Source: Gordonia sp. SL306
GTDB lineage: Bacteria; Actinomycetota; Actinomycetes; Mycobacteriales; Mycobacteriaceae
Length of the DNA: 64,000 nucleotides
Direction: 5' to 3'
Assembly (NCBI RefSeq): GCF_026625785.1
Contig: NZ_CP113063.1
Location: 1,674,001 to 1,738,000 of the forward strand
Shown piece by piece: positions 34,529-42,327 of this stretch. Within the stretch, counting starts at the first letter, position 1, and every line of letters starts with the position of its first letter. The position numbers were made by a program, and so were the translations under genes. Below the pieces are notes generated by a model, which saw only the letters and a list, made by a program, of their open reading frames with translations, searched no databases and was not told the origin of the DNA.

Positions 34529-35542
34529 ATGCTGACAAGCATGCGAAACAGACACAGCACCAGGTTCGACGTCGAACTCGGCCGGCACCCGACACCGCGG
34601 TCGACGGTCATCGCCGCCCGCGGACTCCGGCGCACCTACGGCCGGGGCGCCACGGCGTTCGAGGCGGTCCGGGGCGTCGACATCGACGTCCGCGAGGGCG
34701 AGGTGTTCGCCCTACTCGGCACCAACGGCGCAGGCAAGACGTCGACCTTCGATCTGCTCGAGGGGCTGACCGCACCGACGGCGGGACACGTCGAGGTGTT
34801 CGGGCTCGATCCCCTCCGCAACCGCACCCTCGTCCGCCCCCAGGTCGGCATCATGCTGCAGTCCGGTGGCCTGCCCGCCGAACTGACGGTCGCCGAGACC
34901 CTGCAGATGTGGCGCGGCACGTGTTCGCGCCCGATGACCGTCCTCGACGCGCTGGCCAAGGTCGACCTCACCGATCGAGCCGACGTGCGGGTGGGTTCGC
35001 TGTCGGGTGGCGAGAAGCGTCGCGTCGACCTCGCCTGCGCGCTGCTCGGGCAACCCCGACTGCTCTTCCTCGACGAACCGACCACCGGCCTGGACCCCGA
35101 GAGCCGACGGCAGACATGGAAGCTCTTGTCCGAACTCAAGTCCGACGGCGTCACGATCGTGTTGACCACCCACTACCTCGATGAGGCCGAAGCGCTCGCC
35201 GACCGCATCGCGATCATGCACCGCGGCGAGATCTCCCGGCGCGGGACCCTGCGCGAGATCGTCGACCACCACCCGGCGCGTATCGCTTTCGACCACCCCG
35301 GCCTGATGCTGCCCGACCTCCCCGATGCAGTCGTCGACACCGGCGCGCGCGTCACCATCGCCACCCATCATCTGCAGACCCACCTCGACACGCTGTTGAC
35401 CTGGGCGCGCGAACACCGCGTTGCCCTGCACGGCCTCGAAGCCCGGGCCGCATCACTCGAATCGGTGTTCCTCGACATCGCAGAGGGCACCGATGACACC
35501 AGGCCGACCATCACTGCGACACCGATCGGAGCGCACCGATGA
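34529..35542 (+). CDS. ABC transporter ATP-binding protein (drug/peptide exporter type)
   Basis: A 337-aa ATPase: Walker A LLGTNGAGKTS, Q-loop VGIMLQSGGLP, signature LSGGEKRRVDLACALL, Walker B LLFLDEPTTGLDP, H-loop LTTHYLDEA. A ~90-residue C-terminal regulatory part follows. ATG 34529 was used; ATG 34541 is possible. First gene of a four-gene operon with permease, histidine kinase and response regulator, the layout of antimicrobial-sensing or lipid-export ABC modules. Confidence 0.92.
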   Translation: MLTSMRNRHSTRFDVELGRHPTPRSTVIAARGLRRTYGRGATAFEAVRGVDIDVREGEVFALLGTNGAGKTSTFDLLEGLTAPTAGHVEVFGLDPLRNRTLVRPQVGIMLQSGGLPAELTVAETLQMWRGTCSRPMTVLDALAKVDLTDRADVRVGSLSGGEKRRVDLACALLGQPRLLFLDEPTTGLDPESRRQTWKLLSELKSDGVTIVLTTHYLDEAEALADRIAIMHRGEISRRGTLREIVDHHPARIAFDHPGLMLPDLPDAVVDTGARVTIATHHLQTHLDTLLTWAREHRVALHGLEARAASLESVFLDIAEGTDDTRPTITATPIGAHR

Positions 35543-36363
35543 CCACCACTACCCGCACCGGATCCGTCGACCCCACCGGCAGGCGTCGGCCCCTCATCGC
35601 ACTCGCGACCGCCGAGTTCCGTCAGTTCTGCCGCAACAAGACGCTCGTCACGATGGGCACCCTGTTCCCCATCGGGATTCCGCTGGCGACATTGTTCATC
35701 GCCCGTCGCGAAGCGGATGTCACGGCGACCGTCGCCGCCACGACCCTCGAACTGTTCGCCTATGCGGCGCTGCTGTTCGTGCAGTACTACTCCGTGCTGT
35801 CGATGGTCACGACGCGGCGCGGCGAGGGGGTGCTCAAACGCCTGCGCACCGGCGAGGCGGCCGATTGGCAGATCCTCACCGCTCCGGCCGCACCGGGGAT
35901 TGCATTGACCGCCCTCGGCGCGGCCGTCGTCGCCGGCGTGGTCTACGGATTCGGCGCACCCGCACCCGTCAACCCGATCCTGATCGCCGTCGCACTGATC
36001 GCCGGCGTGGTCCTGTTCTCGGTACTCGCACTGGCGACCAGTGCCGTCACGAAGAACGCCGAGGCCGCCCAGATCACGTCGCTGCCGGTGATGGTGCTCG
36101 CCACCATCGGGCTCGGGTCGATTCGCTCGATCCTCCCCGACGGCCTGGCCACCCTCGCCGGCTGGACGCCGTTCGCCGCGATATCGGATCTGGTCTCCCT
36201 GGGCGCCACGGGCAAGACGGTGATGGCGTCGTCGACCGACGCGGCCCTCGACTTCGCGGGCACCTTCGGCGAGATCGAGCAGCCGCTTGCCACACTGGTC
36301 CTATGGTCGGCTCTGGCATTCGCCCTCACCTCGACGAGCTTCCGGTGGGACGATCGCGGGTGA
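35539..36363 (+). CDS. ABC-2 type exporter permease
   Basis: A 274-aa permease with about six hydrophobic helices and the ABC-2 layout: a cytoplasmic N-terminus with FRQFCRNKTLVTMGTLFPIGIPL, then MVTTRRGEGVLKRLRTGE before the third helix. Overlaps the ATPase by 4 bp and the kinase by GTGA. It forms the membrane channel of the exporter. Confidence 0.88.
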   Translation: MTTTTRTGSVDPTGRRRPLIALATAEFRQFCRNKTLVTMGTLFPIGIPLATLFIARREADVTATVAATTLELFAYAALLFVQYYSVLSMVTTRRGEGVLKRLRTGEAADWQILTAPAAPGIALTALGAAVVAGVVYGFGAPAPVNPILIAVALIAGVVLFSVLALATSAVTKNAEAAQITSLPVMVLATIGLGSIRSILPDGLATLAGWTPFAAISDLVSLGATGKTVMASSTDAALDFAGTFGEIEQPLATLVLWSALAFALTSTSFRWDDRG

Positions 36364-37523
36364 CGGCGGTGACGGGCTGGTGGCGCGGACTGTCCGGGCC
36401 GGAACGATTCCGGCTCTACACACGCCTCACGTTGCAATCCGCCATCCTTGCGGTCGCCGTCATCCTGGCCGTCACCACCGCACGCGCGTGGGCGACGCCC
36501 GGGGTGCTGATCGCCGGCGCCGCCGCGCTGCTGGCCGTGGAGGCCCAGCCCGAGTTCGCCACGATCGGCCGCGGCCGGAAGCGTCGATGGATGCTGCCCA
36601 CCGCGACCGCCGTACTCGTCGCGATGTGGCTGGGTTACGCCATCGCCGCCCGCGTGTTGTCGGACGAGGCCGACGTCGACGCCGCCCGCAGCGCGGGCAT
36701 CTACGTCGCGATGCTCGCCGCGCTGTCGATCGCCCCATTCGTCCGGCACAGCTGGTGGATCGCTCTCGGCCTCAGCGTCGCGACCGGGGTGGCCTTCGGC
36801 GCCCACCCTGGTGGGATGCTGCTGGTCGCCGGGATCACCTTCCTCGTCGCCGTCTTCCTCGTCGGCACCACATTGTTGACCCGCTGGGCCATCACCATCG
36901 TCGACGACCTCGAGCGTGCCCGCGTCGTCGAAGCGAAACTGCGAGTGGCCGAGGAACGTCTGCGATTCTCCCGCGACCTGCACGATGTCGTGGGTCGCGG
37001 ATTCTCGGCGATCGCGGTGAAGAGTGAACTGGCATCGACACTTCTGCGGGCGGGTGCCGCCGACCGTGCGACCACCGAGGTCGAGGAGATCAAGACCCTG
37101 GCCGTCGAATCGATGGATCAGATGCGCGCGCTGGTCCGCGGGTACCGCGACATCAACCTCGACGGCGAGGTCGCCGGCGCCCGATCACTGCTGTCCGCCG
37201 CCGGATGCGAGCTCACCGTCGAGGGCGATCCGTCGGCGGTGCCTGCCGAGTTCCATGAGGTCGCCGCGTGGGTGGTCCGCGAGGCGACGACGAACATCGT
37301 CAAACACTCGTCGGCGACGTCGGCCACCATCACCATGGGATCGTCCGGAATGACGTTGAGGAACAACGGGGTATCGTCGGTCGCGACCGACGCAACCGCC
37401 GGCGCCGACGAGCGATCCGGACTGCGGGGGCTGGCCGAGCGGCTCGCCCAGGTGGGCGCGCACATCGAGCATTCCTCGACCGCCGACGGGTTCGTGCTCG
37501 AGGTGAGGTGGGAGGACGCATGA
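36360..37523 (+). CDS. Sensor histidine kinase (HisKA_3 family)
   Basis: A 387-aa NarL/DesK-type kinase. GTG 36360 overlaps the permease stop; the frame stays open far upstream but that part is antisense noise. About five to six transmembrane helices (residues ~25-180) form the input domain with no large extracellular part. RFSRDLHDVVGRGFSAIAVK carries the phospho-acceptor His208, and the C-terminal ATPase part has VVREATTNIVKHS (N box). It probably senses membrane or envelope stress from the exporter's substrate. Confidence 0.9.
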   Translation: MTAVTGWWRGLSGPERFRLYTRLTLQSAILAVAVILAVTTARAWATPGVLIAGAAALLAVEAQPEFATIGRGRKRRWMLPTATAVLVAMWLGYAIAARVLSDEADVDAARSAGIYVAMLAALSIAPFVRHSWWIALGLSVATGVAFGAHPGGMLLVAGITFLVAVFLVGTTLLTRWAITIVDDLERARVVEAKLRVAEERLRFSRDLHDVVGRGFSAIAVKSELASTLLRAGAADRATTEVEEIKTLAVESMDQMRALVRGYRDINLDGEVAGARSLLSAAGCELTVEGDPSAVPAEFHEVAAWVVREATTNIVKHSSATSATITMGSSGMTLRNNGVSSVATDATAGADERSGLRGLAERLAQVGAHIEHSSTADGFVLEVRWEDA

Positions 37524-38140
37524 TCCCGGTGTTGCTGGCCGACGACGAGACCCTCATCCGAGCGGCGATGGCGACGATGCTGGATCTCGAGGACACCATC
37601 GACGTCGTCGCCCATGTGGGTTCGGGTGAGGAACTCGTCGAAGTGTGGCAAGCCCGTGCCGACGCGGGTGACGATGTCGCGGTCGCACTGATCGATCTGC
37701 AGATGTCGGGAATCGACGGGATCGACACGGCCACAAAGATACTGGAGATCACCCCCGACGCCGGCATCGTGATCGTGACGAGCCACGGCCGTCCCGGCTA
37801 CCTCAAACGTGCCCTCTCCGCCGGGGTCCGCGGATTTCTGCCCAAGACCGCGTCGGCGGCCACCCTGGCCGAGGTCGTCTCCACAGTGCACGGCGGAAGT
37901 CGTTATGTCGATCCCGAACTCGCCGCGGAGGCCATCAGTGCTGGTGAAACCGTCCTGACCGCACGTGAGGCCGATGTCCTGGAGTACGCCCTCGACGGTG
38001 CAGCCGTCGACGAGATCGCCACCCGCGCACATCTCTCGCCGGGCACGACCCGCAACTACCTGTCGTCGGCGATGGCCAAGCTCGATGCAGCCAATCGCTA
38101 CGAGGCCGCGCGCAAGGCACGCGAGTTGGGCTGGATCTGA
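37520..38140 (+). CDS. LuxR/NarL-type response regulator
   Basis: A 206-aa regulator: receiver domain with phospho-acceptor Asp59 (ALIDLQMSG) and acidic pocket LLADDE, then a LuxR-type HTH (LTAREADVLEYALDGAAVDEIATRAHLSPGTTRNYLSS, about residues 146-183). Its ATG overlaps the kinase stop. Candidate sites lie before its own operon and before the next gene, a peptidase. Confidence 0.93.
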   Translation: MIPVLLADDETLIRAAMATMLDLEDTIDVVAHVGSGEELVEVWQARADAGDDVAVALIDLQMSGIDGIDTATKILEITPDAGIVIVTSHGRPGYLKRALSAGVRGFLPKTASAATLAEVVSTVHGGSRYVDPELAAEAISAGETVLTAREADVLEYALDGAAVDEIATRAHLSPGTTRNYLSSAMAKLDAANRYEAARKARELGWI

Positions 38141-38168
38141 ACGGTTCCGGGCCGCTGACCTCGACATC

Positions 38169-38230
38169 TGACATTTGTCATCACGGCCGGGCACGGAAAG
38201 TCATCGCCGATCGATGACTCCGCGTACTAC
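38169..38230 (+). promoter_or_regulatory. Palindromic promoter of S9 peptidase gene
   Basis: TGACA-TT-TGTCA (38169-38180) is identical to the site at 34469. AGTCATCG-N5-CGATGACT (38199-38219) is a perfect 8-bp-arm inverted repeat and the stronger version of the site at 34476. TACTACT at 38225-38231 may be the -10. Probable target of the neighbouring response regulator. Confidence 0.65.
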
Positions 38231-38263
38231 TGAGAATTCGGCACAACGAGCAGTGTCGAAGGC

Positions 38264-40165
38264 ATGGAACAACACACGAACACGTTGCCCCGACTGATCA
38301 GCATCGACGACTTCTTCGCACCGCCGCGCCGCACCGGCGCGACCATCTCACCGGATGGCACGCGGATCGCCTTCCTCGCTCCCCGCGGCGACCGGCTCAA
38401 CATCTGGGTACAGGACCTCGACTCCGATGACGAGCCACAGTGCGTCTCGGCGGACGAGACTCGAAGCGTCCGCAATCACCGGTGGACCGACGACCCGCGG
38501 TGGCTGCTCTACCTGCAGGACACCGGTGGAGACGAGAACTGGCACGTCTTCCGCGTCGACCTGGAGGCCCCCGGCGCACCTACGGTCGACCTCACCCCGC
38601 ACCCCGGGGCACGAGCCGTCGGACTCGAACCGGCGCCCGGACGACCGGGCGTGATGACCCTGCTCCTCAACGCCCGCGACGTGAGCGTGTTCGATCTGTA
38701 CGAGATCCACGTGGCATCAGGCGAACTCACGCTCGTTGCGGAGGGCCCTGGGGTGGGAAAGGCCTGGGTGCCAGGCCGTGACGGCGAACTCTATTGCACG
38801 GCCATCACCGAGGATCGCCGCTTCGAGATCTCCCGCCGCGACCCGGTCAGCGGGGCCCTCACCCCGATCATCTCCTACGACGGGGACGACAACCCGTACG
38901 GCGTCACGGTCGCGACGATGACCCCCGACGGCACCGGTATGTGGATCAGCACCAACCGCGATCGTGACCGGACCCGACTTGTCCGGGTCGACCTCGCCAC
39001 CGGCGCCGAGACAGAGGTCGACAGTCATCCCACGCTGGAACTCGACGCCGATCGTCGTGCCGTGGCGGACATGTCGTCCCCACTCATCCGGGACCGCGCC
39101 ACCGATGAGCTCATCGGCGTCCGCTATCTCGGTGAGCGCCAGGTCATCCACGCTCTCGACGCCGACTTCGCCGACGTACTGGCCGAACTCGAGACGCTGT
39201 CCGACGGTGACATCGGCGAACTGTCGTCGGATCTGGACGGCCGGCGGTGGGTTGTCAGCTTCACCCACGATCGCGACCCCGGGGCCACCTGGCTGTACGA
39301 CCACAGCACGGGCGAACGCCGATTGCTCTTCCGTCCGTTCCCGCATCTCGACCCCGAATCGCTGGCACCGATGGTGCCGGTGACCATCACGGCGCGTGAC
39401 GGACTGGATCTGCCCTCCTACCTGACTCTGCCGGTGGGCGTCGAGCCGACCGACCTTCCGATGGTGCTGCTGGTCCACGGCGGACCGTGGTACCGGGACT
39501 CCTGGGGATACCAGCAGGTCGTGCAGATGCTCGCCAACCGCGGATACGCGGTGCTGCAGGCCAACTTCCGCGGGTCCATCGGCTACGGCAAGGCGCACAC
39601 GCAGGCAGCGATCGGCGAGTTCGCCGGCGCCATGCACAACGACCTGCTCGACGCCGTCGACTGGGCGGTCGCGCAGGGATACGTCGATCGCGATCGGGTC
39701 GCCATCTTCGGCGGCTCCTACGGCGGATACGCCGCACTCGTCGGCGCCGCCTTCACACCGGAGGTCTTCGCCGCGGCCATCGACTATGTCGGCATCTCCG
39801 ATCTCGAGAACTTCATGAACACCCAACCCGCGTTCCTCGGCGCCGGCATCGCGAACAACTGGTACCGCTACGTCGGCGACCCGAACGTCCCCGAGCAGGC
39901 CGCGGACATGCGGGCACGATCGCCGATCAGTCGTGTCGGCAACATCGTCCGGCCGCTGATGGTCGCACAGGGTGCCAATGACCCGCGGGTGGTGAAGGCG
40001 GAGTCCGACACGATCGTCGCAGCACTGGCCGAACGTGGGGTCGACGTCGACTACCTGGTCGCCGACGACGAAGGACACGGATTCGTCAACCCCGAGAACG
40101 AGATCACCCTCTACCGCACCGTCGAGCGTTTCCTCGCTCGCCACCTGGGAGGACGGACAGCATGA
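38264..40165 (+). CDS. S9 family prolyl-oligopeptidase-like serine peptidase
   Basis: A 633-aa acylaminoacyl-peptidase / DPP-type enzyme. The first ~390 residues form a beta-propeller (ISPDGTRIAFLAPRGD repeat), followed by an alpha/beta-hydrolase domain: GGSYGGYAAL with Ser485, Asp573 (GANDPRV) and His605 (EGHGF) as the triad. No signal peptide, so probably cytoplasmic. The promoter palindrome shared with the upstream exporter operon suggests it degrades a peptide also handled by the exporter. Confidence 0.92.
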   Translation: MEQHTNTLPRLISIDDFFAPPRRTGATISPDGTRIAFLAPRGDRLNIWVQDLDSDDEPQCVSADETRSVRNHRWTDDPRWLLYLQDTGGDENWHVFRVDLEAPGAPTVDLTPHPGARAVGLEPAPGRPGVMTLLLNARDVSVFDLYEIHVASGELTLVAEGPGVGKAWVPGRDGELYCTAITEDRRFEISRRDPVSGALTPIISYDGDDNPYGVTVATMTPDGTGMWISTNRDRDRTRLVRVDLATGAETEVDSHPTLELDADRRAVADMSSPLIRDRATDELIGVRYLGERQVIHALDADFADVLAELETLSDGDIGELSSDLDGRRWVVSFTHDRDPGATWLYDHSTGERRLLFRPFPHLDPESLAPMVPVTITARDGLDLPSYLTLPVGVEPTDLPMVLLVHGGPWYRDSWGYQQVVQMLANRGYAVLQANFRGSIGYGKAHTQAAIGEFAGAMHNDLLDAVDWAVAQGYVDRDRVAIFGGSYGGYAALVGAAFTPEVFAAAIDYVGISDLENFMNTQPAFLGAGIANNWYRYVGDPNVPEQAADMRARSPISRVGNIVRPLMVAQGANDPRVVKAESDTIVAALAERGVDVDYLVADDEGHGFVNPENEITLYRTVERFLARHLGGRTA

Positions 40166-40824
40166 TCGACCAGAACCAAAACCAGAGCCAGAGCCAGAGC
40201 CAGAGCCACATCGTCGCGCAACAACTCGGCGGCACCACCGGAATGATCTACACCGCCGTTCCCATCGTGGTGTTCGTGATCGCGAACAGCATTGCACCAC
40301 TGCCGATCACGATCGGCGTGGCGATTGCCGTCGCCGTCGCGATCGCCGTACTGCGCGTGGTCCGTGGCGAACAACTGATGACCGCCCTCGGCGGTGTCTT
40401 CGGGGTCGCCGCCGCCGGCGCGGTGGCCGCCGCGACCGGCTCCGCCGACGGATATTTCCTGATCGGTATCTGGGCGAGTCTGGCAGGCGCCGTCATCACC
40501 GGCGCCTCGCTGATCGCCCGCCGACCGCTGACCGGGCTGCTGTGGAATGCGTTGCACGGCAACAAGCACCCGTGGCGTCAGGATCGTCCGGTGCTGCGCG
40601 CCCACGACCTGGCCACCCTCACATTGACGGTGCTGTTCGCCGCACGGTTCGTTGTGCAGCAACAGCTCTACGATGCCGACGCCACCGGCTGGCTCGGGGT
40701 GTCCCGCATCGGCATGGGATTCCCGTTGCTGGCACTGGCTCTCGTGGTGGTTGTGTGGGCGTTCCGCCGGTCCTCGAAGCGACTGACCGACGACGGCGAA
40801 CACACCGCTCAGATCGCCGACTGA
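40162..40824 (+). CDS. DUF3159 family membrane protein
   Basis: A 220-aa membrane protein with about five to six helices and the DUF3159 pattern (RRPLTGLLWNALHG and HPWRQD). The N-terminus is a low-complexity Asn/Gln/Ser-Gln run encoded by a hexanucleotide repeat. Its ATG overlaps the peptidase stop by 4 bp, so it is co-expressed with it. The 3' end overlaps the convergent oxidoreductase gene by 16 bp. Function unknown. Confidence 0.8.
   Translation: MIDQNQNQSQSQSQSHIVAQQLGGTTGMIYTAVPIVVFVIANSIAPLPITIGVAIAVAVAIAVLRVVRGEQLMTALGGVFGVAAAGAVAAATGSADGYFLIGIWASLAGAVITGASLIARRPLTGLLWNALHGNKHPWRQDRPVLRAHDLATLTLTVLFAARFVVQQQLYDADATGWLGVSRIGMGFPLLALALVVVVWAFRRSSKRLTDDGEHTAQIAD
40171..40208 (+). repeat. 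Hexanucleotide tandem repeat (CAGAGC)n
   Basis: Four perfect CAGAGC units (40183-40206) preceded by two degenerate ones, encoding alternating Gln-Asn/Ser at the N-terminus of the DUF3159 protein. Copy-number change would lengthen the tail without shifting the frame. Confidence 0.85.
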
Positions 40825-41765
40825 ATCCGCTCGACAACACGCAGGGTGGCCAGCGTCCGGGCATGATCGGACGCCGTATCCCCCGAGGTGTCCACGAGGT
40901 CCGCAAACCGGCGGACCTCGTGGACCATGTTGTTGGACGGCCCGTCGAAGGTGTGGTCGCTGACGGTTCCGTCGAGCAGCGCCACCCGCGCCGACGTCGG
41001 CTGCGCGACATGCTCGAAGGTGAGCGTGCCGAGTTCGCCCTGGATCTCGTTGACCCGACCGGACGCGGTGATCTTCGAATATGACAGATCGACGACCAAG
41101 CCACCGTCGAAGGTCGCCAGCACCGCACCGGCACCGTCGGCGCCACCGGGGATGGGGATCGACGCCGCGACGACCCGCTCGGGTTCGCCGAAGAGCGTGA
41201 CCATCGCGGCCACCGTGTAGACACCGAGGTCGAGCAGGGCACCGCCGGCCATCGCCGGGTCGAAGATGTTGACGCGTTCACCGGCGAGCACCTTGTCGTA
41301 CCGGGCGGAACGCTGGCAGTACGCCAGGGATGCACGCCGCAGAGTGCCCAGTGCCGGGAGAAGTCCGGCGAGGTCGGCCATCCCGGGGTCATAGCAGTTG
41401 CGCATCGCCTCGAGCAGGATCACACCGGCCGACGACGCGGCATCGGCGAGCTCGACGAACTCCGCGCTCGTCGGTACCGCAGGCTTCTCCACGAGCACAT
41501 GTTTGCCCGCGTCGATCGCCTGTCGGACCTGGTCGCCGTGAGCGCCGTTCGGCGAGGCGATGTACACGCCGTCGACCTCGGGGGACGCCAGGAGCGCATC
41601 GAGATCGGAGACCGAGGACGCGAGCCCGGTGTCGGCAGCGAACGCCGCGGCTCGTTCCGGATCGCGGGAGTATGCCGTCGTCACGTCGACGGTCGGCACG
41701 GAAGCGGCGGCGTCGAGGAACGAGCGGGTGATCGTGCTGGTACCGATGGTCGCCATGCGGATCAT
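40809..41765 (-). CDS. Gfo/Idh/MocA family NAD(P)-dependent oxidoreductase
   Basis: About 318 aa from ATG 41765 (alternatives 41774 and 41756). N-terminal Rossmann fold; DAGKHVLVEKP is the signature with the catalytic lysine. The C-terminal alpha/beta domain has GGALLDLGVYT. Probably a sugar or inositol-type dehydrogenase or dimeric dihydrodiol dehydrogenase-like enzyme. Only ~50 bp separate it from the divergent VOC gene and no Shine-Dalgarno is visible, so the message may be leaderless. Confidence 0.87.
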   Translation of the reverse strand: MIRMATIGTSTITRSFLDAAASVPTVDVTTAYSRDPERAAAFAADTGLASSVSDLDALLASPEVDGVYIASPNGAHGDQVRQAIDAGKHVLVEKPAVPTSAEFVELADAASSAGVILLEAMRNCYDPGMADLAGLLPALGTLRRASLAYCQRSARYDKVLAGERVNIFDPAMAGGALLDLGVYTVAAMVTLFGEPERVVAASIPIPGGADGAGAVLATFDGGLVVDLSYSKITASGRVNEIQGELGTLTFEHVAQPTSARVALLDGTVSDHTFDGPSNNMVHEVRRFADLVDTSGDTASDHARTLATLRVVERIQSAI

Positions 41766-41816
41766 GAGGATCATTCTGCCCGCACAGGTGGGCAAGCGTG
41801 AACGGTACGGTGAGGC

Positions 41817-42326
41817 ATGACCGCATCGACATGGGGCCCGATCACCCAGACAGCGTGGGTGGTCGAGGAGATCGAAGCAACCGAGCGCTTTCTATCGCAG
41901 CTGTGCGGCGCAGGCGAATGGACCCGGATGCCCGACATCGAATTCGGCGACAACTGCACCTTTCGCGGCCAACCTGCCGACTTCACCGCGCACATCTCAC
42001 TGTCCTACATCGGCGAGATGCAGCTCGAGTTGATCCAGCCACGGCGCGGCGAGAGCATCTACACCGAGTTCCTTCGCACCGCCGGTCCGGGCATCCACCA
42101 CATCTGTTTCGAGCCGCAGAACCTCGACGACGCGGTGTCCGACGCCGCACGCTCCGGTGTCGAGGTGATCCAGAGCGGAGACATGGGTGGCGCGATGCGA
42201 TTCGCCTACCTCGACGCCGGGCAGGCAGGGGTGCCCTGCGTCGAACTCGCCGAGATCGGGCCGGACATGCGGGCCTTCTACCGCCACGTCAAGGATCGAT
42301 CGTCGAGTTCGTCACCGTCACGGTGA
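41817..42326 (+). CDS. VOC family protein (glyoxalase/epimerase-like)
   Basis: A 169-aa vicinal-oxygen-chelate protein with two beta-alpha-beta-beta-beta modules. QTAWVVEEIEATERFL opens the first and GPGIHHICFEPQNLDDAV the second; MQLELIQP carries the glutamate of the metal site. It resembles methylmalonyl-CoA-epimerase-type members. The ATG follows GGTGAG. Function is not fixed by context. Confidence 0.8.
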   Translation: MTASTWGPITQTAWVVEEIEATERFLSQLCGAGEWTRMPDIEFGDNCTFRGQPADFTAHISLSYIGEMQLELIQPRRGESIYTEFLRTAGPGIHHICFEPQNLDDAVSDAARSGVEVIQSGDMGGAMRFAYLDAGQAGVPCVELAEIGPDMRAFYRHVKDRSSSSSPSR

Positions 42327-42327
42327 C
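42311..42327. terminator. Short palindrome at convergent gene junction
   Basis: GTCACCGT-C-ACGGTGAC is a perfect 17-bp palindrome covering the VOC stop and abutting the stop of the convergent gene. It may form a small cruciform or terminator, but the one-base centre makes a hairpin weak. Confidence 0.3.

Noticed and set aside
35421..36359. N-terminal extension of the histidine kinase frame through the permease gene
   Set aside because: Out-of-frame reading of the permease; the GTGA overlap at 36360 gives a normal kinase.
38717..40300. A 527-codon open frame antisense to the S9 peptidase
   Set aside because: Its product has no recognisable motif and is rich in Arg, Gly, Asp and Val as expected from the reverse of a high-GC gene; the sense strand has a complete catalytic triad.
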